From contig JAMYHL010000103.1 of the NCBI GenBank assembly GCA_025531455.1, forward strand, positions 52,676-116,675: 64,000 bases of DNA, given 5' to 3'. Under the pieces are notes generated by a model. It did no database searches. It saw only the letters and a list, made by a program, of their open reading frames with translations, and was not told the DNA's origin. Both the position numbers and the translations under genes were made by a program. Shown in pieces: positions 11,062 through 21,219 of this stretch (its first letter is position 1; the number at the start of each line of letters is the position of its first letter). The stretch comes from Apiotrichum sp. Y4204. Taxonomy: Eukaryota > Basidiomycota > Tremellomycetes > Trichosporonales > Trichosporonaceae.

Positions 11062-11165
11062 TTGATCTCTAGCATATCCTGTAGCCCCACTGATCTGTAC
11101 TCTGGCATGTTATACTCTGTACGTCTCGATGCATCCAAACACCCGAATAAAAGTTACAACTGGGA

Positions 11166-12353
11166 TTACAGGGGGAAGCCGGTGTATGCGAGGGCCATGT
11201 CTGCCTCGGCCTGGGGGTTGGACACGATGCGTGTGAGGCGGGCAATCTGGAGCTTGTCCTCGAACGGCGTGCTCTCGGGATTGGTGTGGAGGAGGTTTGT
11301 CATGTCGTACGAGAAGCGCTCGGCCTGCCACACGCGCGTGAGGCATGTGTCCGAGTACGCGTCCAGGAGCTCGTCGCTGCCCGTCTTGACCTTGTGCTTG
11401 AGCGCACGGGCAATGGTCACGACGTCGCCAAACGCCAGGTTGAGTCCCTTGGCGCCTGTGGGGGGCACAATGTGCGCCGCGTCGCCAGCGAGATACACGC
11501 GGCCGTACTGCATCGGCTCGTGGACAAACGAGCGCATCGGGGTGACGCTCTTCTGGGTGATCGGGCCGCGGGCGACCTTGAAACCGTCGGTCGTCTCGCA
11601 GCGCCGCTCGAGCTCGTCCCAGATCTCCTCGTCGCTCCAGTCCTTGGCGTCCGTCCCGGCAGGTACCTGGAGGTAGTAGCGGGAGACGGTGGGCGAGCGC
11701 ATCGAAAGCAGGGCAAAGCCGCGCTCGTGGCGGGCGTAGATGAGCTCCTCGTTAGCCGGGGGCACATCCGCAAGAATACCAAGCCACGAGAACGGATACG
11801 TGCGCTCGTACGACTTGGAGAGCTTCTCGGGAATGGTGGGGCGGCCGACACCCCAGAACCCATCACACGCAATCACATAGTCGCACTCAAGGACGGTCTC
11901 GGAGCCGCCTTTGGGGGTGTACCGGATCTTGGGGTGGTCGGTGTCGGCGCCCTCGATGCCGGCGACGGGGGATTCGAAGAGGAGCGGTCCGCCCTCCTTG
12001 ATCTGCAGCTCGATGAGGTCCTTGCACACCTCGGTCTGCGCGTAGATCATGACCGTCCGCCCACCAGTCAGCGAGGGGAAATGGATCGGGTGCCGCTTCT
12101 TGTTGAACAGCAGCTCGACGCCGTCGTGCACGAGACCCTCCTTGTCCATCCGGAAGTTGGCGCCCGCCTCGCGCAGCACGTCGACACTGCCCTGCTCGAG
12201 AATACCGGCCCGCTGGCGGTGCTCGACGTACGCCCGGTCCTTGGCCTCGAGGACGACGCTGTCAATCCCCGCGTTGTGCAGGAGCCGCGCGAGGAGGAGG
12301 CCGGCCGGCCCAGCACCGATAATGCCTACGGTCGTCTTGGTCGGGGCCGTCAT
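11166..12353 (-). CDS. pobA: 4-Hydroxybenzoate 3-monooxygenase, bacterial PobA type
   Basis: One intronless frame of 395 residues, essentially the length of Pseudomonas PobA. It should convert 4-hydroxybenzoate to protocatechuate with NAD(P)H and O2. FAD motifs are GAGPAG (13-18), CDG (163-165) and GD (290-291). The substrate-site residues known from the Pseudomonas enzyme (Arg44, Tyr201, Ser212, Arg214, Arg220, Tyr222, Pro293, Tyr385) appear as R48, Y206, S217, R219, R225, Y227, P297 and Y390, all conserved. The in-frame reading could start 56 residues further upstream, but that segment is low-complexity and MTAPTKT at 12353 fits the family. Lack of introns and close similarity to bacterial enzymes contrast with the intron-rich neighbours and suggest horizontal transfer, which is inference. 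Confidence 0.93.
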   Translation of the reverse strand: MTAPTKTTVGIIGAGPAGLLLARLLHNAGIDSVVLEAKDRAYVEHRQRAGILEQGSVDVLREAGANFRMDKEGLVHDGVELLFNKKRHPIHFPSLTGGRTVMIYAQTEVCKDLIELQIKEGGPLLFESPVAGIEGADTDHPKIRYTPKGGSETVLECDYVIACDGFWGVGRPTIPEKLSKSYERTYPFSWLGILADVPPANEELIYARHERGFALLSMRSPTVSRYYLQVPAGTDAKDWSDEEIWDELERRCETTDGFKVARGPITQKSVTPMRSFVHEPMQYGRVYLAGDAAHIVPPTGAKGLNLAFGDVVTIARALKHKVKTGSDELLDAYSDTCLTRVWQAERFSYDMTNLLHTNPESTPFEDKLQIARLTRIVSNPQAEADMALAYTGFPL

Positions 12354-14267
12354 CGTGGGAGGGGAGTGGGATGGGAGTGAGGTGAGAATGAGGAGAGGTA
12401 GTGGGGTCGCTGGGCTGTTATGTGTCGCTGTCGCTGTCGCTACTGCTGCGTGTGCTGATGTCGGGAGGCCTGGGAACGAGAGGTCGAGCGAGATGCAATG
12501 CGGGACATGAAGCGAGCCCACAATCGCATATATGCAAGGTCACCTGCCGCTGTCCGGCACGCTGTCGGCTGTTCGCATCTCCCATCTCTCGCCTGGCAAC
12601 AGCATCTGCTCTGCTGTGCTCTGCTCTGGCCTGCATGCATGCGCTCGGAATACTCACCGCCGAGATTAGAGCAAGACAATGCTCAATCAGGTGAGTATCA
12701 GTTGGTGGGCTAGCCTTGCGCTGGGCCCAGATGGGGTCCGGGGCCGGCATGTCCGGCGCCGATGCTGCCGCGGCCGGAACATTGCCCGAGCAACGGTACA
12801 GCCGTCGAACGGATATACAACAGCAGACAACGGCTCTGGATCTGAGACAATAACAATGGCGGCAGCGCGGTAGCGCATGCAGGCCATGTGCAACGAGCTC
12901 CGACTCTCGCTGGGGCGTTCTCGGCCTCGGCTACTTGTCCACCTGACCAGCAAGCAATCTTGCAGCTCACCTCGCGTGTGCCGCCAAACTCTGTAGTAAC
13001 TCTGTAGCTCTGTCTCTGTTCCTTGCTCGCCGGTCCGCGGGCGGCGGCGGCCAATGTTCGGGAACGAAATGCATACAAGTCGGTTTACCGCAAGAGTCAG
13101 GTGATGGCCGTCGCAGGGCGCGATGAGGACATGCGTGGACGCGGACAAGTGTCCTAGAAACATGGCACCCATGCATCCCACATCCGACCAAGTTACAACC
13201 CCATAAAGAACGACAGGTACACACCTACACATGGCCCATTTCGTCCCATCTCACCACATTGTAGCTGTAGGGTTACTCTGTACAGCATCCGAATTCCACA
13301 TCCTGGCATCTCACATCCTCTCTTCCCCAGGTCCTCGGTCGTGGCACAGCCACACATGCGGATGCAACACAATGTATGACACGCAATCCGCGGGTGTCGC
13401 TCGCGGCGGGCGGCGCGTGATCTCGTAGTGTGGATCTCGGAACTGATGTGTCTATCTGGATCGATGGTTGTAGGCAGGGCTTTTGCGAGCTGGGAATGGG
13501 GCAAAGTGCTGCGTGGTGTGGGGTAAAGAGCTTGCAACCATCACCGGTGTTGAGCTTGTGCTTGGCCTTCTTCACGGCGCAAGTCTTGCAGGTCTGGTGA
13601 TGGCGTGCCGACGACACACATCTGCGGTTTAGAAGAATGCTCCAGCGATTAGCGACAAAACCTACCCGTAGGCTCCCTGTCCGAGCTCTCTGACGAGCTG
13701 CCAAGGCTGAGGGAGAACGCTGTGGGGTTAGCACGAGAAGGCGATGTCATGATCAGGATCGACGGCTCGGGGTTTTTGAACGGTAACGACGTGCAAGATT
13801 ACATGTGTGCTGGTAAGTGGTGATATGGTGATAAAGATAACGAGGCATGAAGCTGTGGCGAAGGTTGTGCTTCTGAACACCAATCATTGTTTCTTTGAGT
13901 GAGAGACCGTGACTATGCAGAGTATTGAGCAACTGTGACTTGCGCTGCTGTTAGTATCGCCGGGTTGCTACCATTAGCATTGCTCAAAGTCGGAAGGTGT
14001 TATCATTGTCAAGTCATCAAGCTTGATCCCCTGTCGTTCGTGGTATTGACATCCAGTCACAGCTTGAGGGTGTTATCAATAATGCGCTTGTTGAAGCCCC
14101 CCCTGGCCACTCTTTCTCTGTGTAAGCAATGTGAATCTTCCTCAGCTCGCTCCACTGGCTCTTGGGCAAAGTTGTCTTGAGGATGCATTCTACAGGTGGC
14201 AGGCGTAATTGCCGATTATTGCTTCTATTATGAGACTCTACTCTTACACTCTCGATACGATTTTGGC
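12354..14267. other. Intergenic region; possible small minus-strand gene near 13.5-13.75 kb
   Basis: No gene can be supported firmly. On the minus strand around 13750-13450 there are short frames with good splice signals (GTAGGT donor near 13664, acceptor near 13622). A cysteine-containing segment with TCKTCAVKKAKHKLNTGDGC vaguely recalls a zinc cluster, but one ligand would be His and the exon phases do not join cleanly. The rest looks non-coding. Confidence 0.3.
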
Positions 14268-14848
14268 CTAGGCAGCGGTGACCCACTCCTGGTTCTTGTT
14301 GCCGTCCATGCACGGCCAGACAAAGACCTGGTTGCCCTCCTCGACCTTGCCGTACGAGTTGTCCATGCAGAGCTTGATGTTGGGGTTGAAGAAACGGAAG
14401 CGGAAGCGGGTGTCGACGCCGTCCGAGACCCAGCTCATGATCTGGTCGGTGGGCGGGCAGGTCGAGACGGTGAGCGGCGAGCCGACCTTGGCGTCCATGA
14501 CGTCGACACACTTGTCGGTGCCGAGGAGCTGGATGTGGCCCTCGGGCTTGACGTCGAAGCGCTCGTCCTCCTGGCCGGTACAGGTGCGGCTGGTGGGTCA
14601 GTAAGGAACCGGGGGAAGAGATAAGATAAGCGGTTTAAGACTCACATGCCGAGACGGGCCTCGCGGTTGTTCTGGAAGGAGCCCTGGACGTAGAGGCACA
14701 TGTTGCGGTGCGAGTTGAGGCGGATGCGGGTGCCGACAACACGGCCCTCTCCGGGGTCGCCGCCGGAGGGGATGGTGCGCTGGGGGGCGGGCGCGGCCAT
14801 GGCAGCCGAGGCGGCGGTGAGGATGGTGATGAGGGTAGAGGCGAGCAT
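14268..14848 (-). CDS. Secreted ricin B-type (beta-trefoil) lectin-like protein
   Basis: Exons 14848-14646 and 14589-14268 encode 174 residues. Residues 1-19 form a signal peptide (MLASTLITILTAASAAMAA), so the product should be secreted. The mature part shows beta-trefoil lectin features: CLYVQGSFQNN and CVDVMDAKVGSPL (one C-x-V repeat each), CMDNSYGKVEEGNQVFVWPC, and a terminal NQEWV that matches the QxW motif. The first two repeats lack a clean QxW, so sugar binding may be limited to the third. It contains no catalytic chain and is not a toxin by sequence; it is a small carbohydrate-binding-type protein. The function is inferred from the fold only. Confidence 0.75.
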
Positions 14849-17800
14849 TGTGGTTGTTGGTTGGGGAGTACGGAGTACAAAGTATTGAGGTGTGGTAGGG
14901 TTGGGAAGCGCTGAGGACTTGTAGAGCTGTGAAGAGGCTGTTGTGATGAGGTTTTTGGACGTCGAGGACGTCCGTTTATATATCTTTCATGGCGAGGTCG
15001 TTGGCCTCATGACAGTCTAGGAGGATCCTCATGAGGACGGTGAGGAAGCGATGGTGTTACAGTGAGGAAGTGATGGTCCGACGTCCAAGTTGGACGAGTT
15101 GCAGTGAGCTGCACAGCGAGTCCACAATGGAAGACCATGGAAAGCAGCGTCCAACTCGAGCGTTGTCTGCGTTCCGATGCCGTCGAGAGCAACGGCCGAC
15201 GACTGTTGCGAGCTACCCGACTCGTTGTCGTCACCGGCCAACGCGTTGCTACACCTCCACCATCTCATCTACATGTCCCAGATCCTCAGACAATGTTCTG
15301 TACACCTCTCAAGCGCCGCTCCGTCGACAAGTGAAGCCAGTTCCAGTTCGGCGATACCCTGATGGGTTGCGGTGCACGTCGTCCCGTTCGTCGCCGCGCA
15401 ACGGCGTGTGCTCGACGACTAGCCACTCGGCAAGGCAAGGCGGTGACGGCGGCAGCGCGACAGATAGCAGTCGCATGGAGAATAGCACCGGAGTGGCTGG
15501 TCCGCCATGTGCGCCGTCTCGCCCGTCTGTTGTTGTTGTTGCGATAGCTGTGAAGGCTGGTTGACAGGTGGGTTGATAGGCCGCTGATAAACTCCACGGC
15601 CGGTCCCGGTGCCTGGAGACATGACATGAGTTCATGAGCTCATGCAGTGAGCGTCTTATGCTTTGGGCTCAGAGCTTGTCGAGCTTGGCGGGGGAGCTTT
15701 TCCCGTTGTCGGGTCAAACCTACGCTGCTCCTGGCATCGTGTCACCTTGTTGTCATCCCAGTTGTCAGCAGGATATCAGTGGAGGCAGCGGTCCTGGGCG
15801 GTCCTGAGAGTACCTCGTCGGACCTTGCAGTTCCTGAGAACGTCGCTGCTGCTTCTGTTGCTGCTGTTGCTGCCGAGATCTCGGTCAATGTGCCTATGAG
15901 TTCATCGTTCTCCATCTCGTATCCTTCTGCTGCCGATAACAAGAACAAAAATAGGAGCCGAATCTCACCGTTCCCTGGTCTCCCTGGCTGCCCTGTCTTT
16001 CCCATCTCTCCCTATCATTCCCATCTCAGTCTTCATCCCGTCTGCCCGAGTCCTTACGTGCCTCTACCGTCCGCTCTCGTTGCCATCGCCCCCTCCGTTG
16101 CCATCTCCATGCACAGGAATCAAACCCAGCACAGCGTAGCTGGACCTTGTCTGCACAGGATATCACATTCGCGCACGGCACGGGAATCGCACAGCGCAAC
16201 CACGAGCTTACGCCAGCCTCCGTGCCTCGAGATCTCAGGTGCTTCAGCATTGAGTGTACGCTGCAATGCAGATCACTATAATCTCAAGTACATGCACTCA
16301 CCGCCCTCTGCATTATGTCCCACTGCGCTGGGTCCTGCGGTGCCTGTCTCCGCCTCATTCTTTCTTCTTCTGTTAAGAGAACATTGCGAGAGATCAAGGG
16401 CCAAGGGCGTCCCGGTGCCAGTGTGAAAATCCCCGATTCCATCACGGCCCAACGCGCCGAGAACGAGCAACAACAGCGAAAACGGTACCCCACGACCCGA
16501 CACGACACCATGCAAAAGCTCGGTTGCAATCGTGCGGGGGGACGGGAACCGGGAGCGTTGCGCCGCTGCGCGTTGCTCTCCGAGTCGGCCTCGACGACGG
16601 CGCCGGCTGCGCAGCAACCCCCGCGCACTCCTGTCTGAGACAATAGAACGCGCTTAGAGCAAGAAGAACAAGAAACAAAGAAACAAGAACAAGAGCAAAC
16701 GTCGAGGCGGTGAATCAGACGCAGCGGTGCCAGCCAGGACTAGGTGTAAGCTCGCTTAGCGCCGCCCAGTTAGCACAGGCTCCGCCCTGTAACTTTCATG
16801 TGGCTCCAATGCCGGCACTCGCCATCTCGGCAACCACCACTTGATCTTCGATAACCAGTTCCGAGTCACTCTTTGACCTCGGAGCTCCGACCCCGCGACC
16901 TGCGTCTCCCTCTACTTCTGCTCGTCTTCGGGTGTCGTCGACCTCTTGTCGCCTCGACGATGCGGGAGCTCAGGAGCGGGGATCGTGCAGCGCGACAACC
17001 CTCTTGATCTAGTGTGGGAGCAGGAACTCGCATCCAGGAGATAACAGCGCTGATACGGGACCTCACCATCTCGGCTATTGATTACAGTATCTTGGAGATA
17101 AGGCTCCACGCCCCTCGCTCCACGCTCCACGAGGCACTGCGCCCGAGTCTTGGCGGCGCCAGCCGGAGGGAGAGCGCGGCCGGGAGCTGGAGACTACTCT
17201 GTGAGGTAGGGAACTCCATAGGCGGAGGGGTTTAGCTGGTCGTGGCTGGCATCGTCATTCCCGACACCAAGTGACCCATTGTCAGTGGGGACTTCCAGTC
17301 CCAATCCTCTCATGGCAGCGATCCCCACCAATCTCCAACATATCGAGTAATGAAGATTCTTCCTAACACGACACGACACAGGAGGTCTAGCCACCCTTCA
17401 GCGAGATCACATTCGCCATGAAACTCCCCACACTTCTTTCCCCACCTCTGATTGCCGACCTCTAGATAGGCTTCCAGATCCCAGCCAGCCATCACGTCAA
17501 TGACGACGCCTACCTTTATCGCGGCTCTATCGCGGCTCTAGGGCGGCTACCCAGTCTCCGGCGGACCCCGAAGAGTATGGCAAGCATCAGAAGCTTGACG
17601 GGGAGCGCGACGTCCAGATCTCCGGGGAGCTAGACTTCAAGTCCTGACCCGGGACCTGTGGCATCGGGCCAGTCGTTGGGATGACGGCGACCGGTCTGAG
17701 CGGGGTCTGGGGGTGTTGGGGCTCGGGGCTCGGGGCTCGACCGGATCATTGGGGTCTCGCTTGACCTCCCTGGTCTCGGACTTGCCGTATCCCAACCGAT

Positions 17801-19069
17801 CTCAGTCCCCCCATATCTCCTATTATTCCCCGATATCCAGCTTGCCGTCACGATGGTGTCGTCAGAGGCTGCGCTGTCGCGGTGGCTCGAGGTGTCGTCT
17901 CGAGACCATGCGCCTCGTTACGACCCTCGAGTTAGTCCAAGAGCCCGATACCGATAGGCCATATCCTGGCCCAATGGTATCAGTGAGACCAGTCCATTGT
18001 CAGCCCTATCAATCCTATCCGATAACTCTCTCAGCCGAGTCTGGTCTCTGCCTGGCCGCAGTCATTCCAGCCCCCTTCCTCCCCTTGCCCTCTCCCCAGC
18101 CCCACCTCTTCTCTTTGCCTATCCCATTTCACCGAGTCTCAGTCTATATGCCCCACGCCCGAAGCCGGGCACACCGTCAGAGGCAATGACAGCCTTCGGA
18201 TTGCCTAATGCGACGGATCCGGGCTGCGCCTACCGCCCCTCTCTCCCTATCCAGTCCAATATCGTCTATATCCCCCTCCCTTCCTCTCTTCTCCCTCTTT
18301 GGTACTCCTTTCTCCTCCCTCCCTCCCTCCCTCCCTCCCCCTCCTCTCCCCATCCCCTCGCGTCCGGACTGCTCCAGGTCCCGACCCGATCGCCGATCTC
18401 AGGCCCTATCCCGAGTATCGGATGTTTCGTCTGATGTTCTTAGTGTTCTCAGCATCCGATTCCAGCAAAAGGTTAGCCTCGCTGTCCTGCCGGATATTCA
18501 ACACCCCAGCGTATATGACGTCGGTGTCAATGGCGTGTAGCGAGGGCGCTGCTTGGCGTGTGGCGGCTGGCGTTGGGCAGGCTGGCACGCCGGCGTGTGC
18601 CAAGTCAGCAGTTACAGTTAGACAGCCATAGACGTCGGTCCTCCGCTGGTCGTTCATGATGTGCACTGATGCACGGAACGAGTACCTCTTTCCCCGAAAG
18701 TGCTTTAACCACTGAACAAGCACCTATTGTCCATTCCATTGTGCCATGTCTCACCTCTGCGGCGGGTCACATGTGGCGCCGCCAACAATGGCACGCGCGC
18801 CACTGCGTCAACGGCAGTCCGCGCAATCCGCCGCCTCCGCTATCCTCGCGTGCTTTCTTGCTCGTCGGACAACGGCGTCGGGCACTGCGGCGTTGCGGCG
18901 TGTGAATCGCGGAGGCAGGCCAAGCCGATGTGTAAGGAATTGTATATCTTGGATGGGGAGTGGAAGCTGGGGACATACATAAGTGAGGGCTCTCCCCCGT
19001 CTGCCCCTCATCAACCCCCCTCCCTTGTTTTCCGTTCCCCGCCCTCTCCGCCCCATCCATCTATACACA
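14849..19069. other. 4.2 kb gene-poor region
   Basis: I find no gene here. The longest frame (15647-16426 on the plus strand) is serine-rich, fits no family, and has no supporting splice structure. Pyrimidine-rich tracts are common (15990-16100, 18060-18360), and a CCCT microsatellite lies at 18317-18336. A gene with many short exons could still be hidden. The final 150 bases should contain the promoter of the SDR gene. Confidence 0.5.
18317..18336. repeat. (CCCT)5 microsatellite
   Basis: Five perfect tandem CCCT units sit inside a longer pyrimidine-rich tract. Such tracts are polymorphic in length; no function is implied. Confidence 0.9.
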
Positions 19070-20042
19070 ATGCCTCCCCGCGTAGCAATCGTAACCGGCG
19101 CAGCGCAGGGCATCGGCCGCGCAATCGCGCACCGCCTCGCGCGTGACGGCTTTGCAGTCTCCCTCTCGGACCTCCCGGGAAGCATGGACAAGCTGCGCGC
19201 CGTCGAGGGCGAGGTCGCGGGTCTCGGGGGCCGCGCCGCCGTGGTGGCGTGCGACGTCGCGAGCAAAACCGAGGTCGACGCTTTGGTCCGCGATACAGTG
19301 TCGCAGCTGGGCAAACTGGATGGTAAATAAAGAAAGTCTATGTGCGCTGATGTTAGTTATGATTGCCAACGCGGGTATCGCGCCCACGGACTCGTTCCTC
19401 GACATTACGCCCGAGCTCCTCGACCGCGTCCATGCGACCAACACGCGCGGCACGCTGCTGCTGTACCAGGCTGCCGCGCGGCAGTTTATCGCGCAGGGAA
19501 GCGGCGGTAAGCTCATCGCCGCCTGCTCCGTTGCTGGCATCGAGGCGTTCCCCCAGCTCACGGTCTATTCCGCCAGGTAAGCCGCAGAATTCAGAACCGA
19601 CAAGGCTCATTGAGATTAGCAAGTTTGCGCTCCGCGCGATCAACCAGAATGCCGCGCGCGAGCTGGGAAAGCACGGGATCACGGCCAACCTCTACTGCCC
19701 CGGGCCGGTGATCACTCCCATGTGGGAGAATATCGACAAAGAGTTTGGCGACCGCGCAGGCACCGAGTCTGGCGGGCTGACTGAATCGGTGAGTGAAGGA
19801 ACTTGTCTCTGCTGACAGCAGCAATCCGCATCCAACCCCATGCACCGCAACGCGGATCCCGAGGACGTTGCCAACCTCGTCTCGTGAGTCTTTTCCTCCC
19901 CCTTGGATCGCCCGCTTGAAGCTCACATCAGGTTCCTTTCCGGCCCCGACTCGAACTTTGTCAGCGGGCAGGCGTACCAGGTCAACGTGAGTACCGGGGT
20001 GAGATGCGGCGCTGATGGCAGGGCGGATCGTGGGTCTCGTAA
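19070..20042 (+). CDS. Short-chain dehydrogenase/reductase, BudC (diacetyl/acetoin reductase)-like
   Basis: Six exons (19070-19322, 19357-19576, 19620-19788, 19822-19883, 19932-19986, 20022-20042) encode about 259 residues, the classical SDR size. Motifs: TGAAQGIG cofactor loop (about residues 9-16), ANAG, the catalytic Ser in AACSVAG, and YSASK with catalytic Tyr and Lys. The C-terminal part with NPMHR, PEDVANLVSFLSG and a final SGQ-type segment resembles diacetyl/(S)-acetoin reductases and related sorbose-type SDRs. The NAD(P)H substrate is not determined by sequence. Introns are 34, 43, 33, 48 and 35 nt. The fourth acceptor could be 19818 instead of 19821, adding one Gln; I prefer 19821 because branch-point spacing then matches the other introns. 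Confidence 0.85.
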
Positions 20043-21219
20043 GGGTAAATCCAGAACAGTCAGAGTCTTACAGGTATCAAAAGCTTCAGGTCCAACAATG
20101 CAATTGTGTCAGCAGCAGCGTCCTATTCCAGACAGTAGGATCGTCAAGTCGTCTTGAGGAAACGCCGTGGTGACCCTGCAAAGAGGCTCGTTGGCAGATT
20201 GTCCACCGAGCGATCCGAGTCTTGAAAGCAATGGTCAGGATGTGAGCTTCCTTTCCCCGCAAGTCAAGCCCCTTGCGTCCTGCCACACCAGCTTGGAGAT
20301 GAGCCAGGTTCAGCCACACCCATCGTGATTGCCGGTCTTTAAGGCATGGAGAGGATGCAGTTGCCTCACCTCCGGGCATGCAGTCTCATTCACACTGATC
20401 CCGAAGGCCTTCGAAGGTTCATTAGCTCCCGAAGATCAATTAGCCCCCGTCGACCCTCCTTGGAGACCATTATAAGGTCGATTAGGTGCCGAAGGTCGAT
20501 TCGATCCCGAAGGTGCATTAGATCCCGGGGCGAAGGTGGTCTGGAAACTCACCCGCGCTGATGACGTTCCAAGGCTGGGATATCCCGCCCAATGTCTCTC
20601 CATGAGTCCCCAGTTCTGCACACCATGCGGATTGCGAGTCCTCGCGCACGGCGCGGCAAAGCCGAGACACCCGCGCACAGACCAGGACGGCTGTTTCGGG
20701 CGAGAACATCCAGTTGGCAGCCAGACGTTCGTGGGGTTCGGGTCGGGACACGCGCGGTGGGGGAGTGACAGCTGCCGAAAGCGTATATCCGCATCCTCAA
20801 GGCCGACAGCGTGGTTCTGTTCTCCTTTGGGACGACGCACGGTGCCCCGAGGCTCGTGCGCGCCGGTGCCGGCGCCTCCGGCGGGATGCCCTTGTATATG
20901 TGTCAGCTGTGAGGAGGCTGTGTGGGTCAGAAACCGGCGCGCAAAGGGGGCTTCCTTCGCGATCGCTTGCTTGTTCCGACCTGGGGTTGCGGCGCTGATG
21001 CTCGTGCTAGGTCGGCGGTACGTAAAATGCATCAGCCGTGTCCGTCAAGGACGAATACGATAGGGGAGGGAGCGGATACCAAAGGAAGGACTTTGGGCGC
21101 CTGGCCCGGTGGGAGTGGGGAGACGAGACAAATGAACGTGGACCGGAACAGGGAGGCAACAAAAAAACAGGCGAAACGAGTGTGAGACGGGAACGAGTGT
21201 GAATGCAAGGTTGTTAGCC
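20043..21219. other. Convergent intergenic region with a minisatellite
   Basis: This lies between the 3' ends of the SDR gene and the minus-strand Zn2Cys6 regulator. Apart from the 18-bp minisatellite at 20411-20537 I recognise nothing. Several frames exist on both strands but they run through the repeat and match no family. Confidence 0.45.
20411..20537. repeat. Degenerate 18-bp minisatellite
   Basis: About six diverged tandem units with consensus close to CCGAAGGTCGATTAGATC. The best units are at roughly 20411, 20429, 20489 and 20507; the middle is partly eroded. No function is evident. Confidence 0.7.

Noticed and set aside
11286..12380. 364-codon open frame antisense to PobA
   Set aside because: It is the shadow of a securely identified enzyme; the antisense product is valine/leucine/arginine-rich and matches no family.
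13273..13760. Possible zinc-cluster or cysteine-rich small gene on the minus strand
   Set aside because: The segment TCKTCAVKKAKH lacks the third cysteine of a zinc cluster, exon phases do not join with a serine-rich upstream exon, and no stop-to-start model is convincing.
15647..16426. 259-codon plus-strand frame
   Set aside because: It is Ser/Pro/Ala-rich low complexity through pyrimidine tracts and has no recognisable domain or conserved-looking motif.
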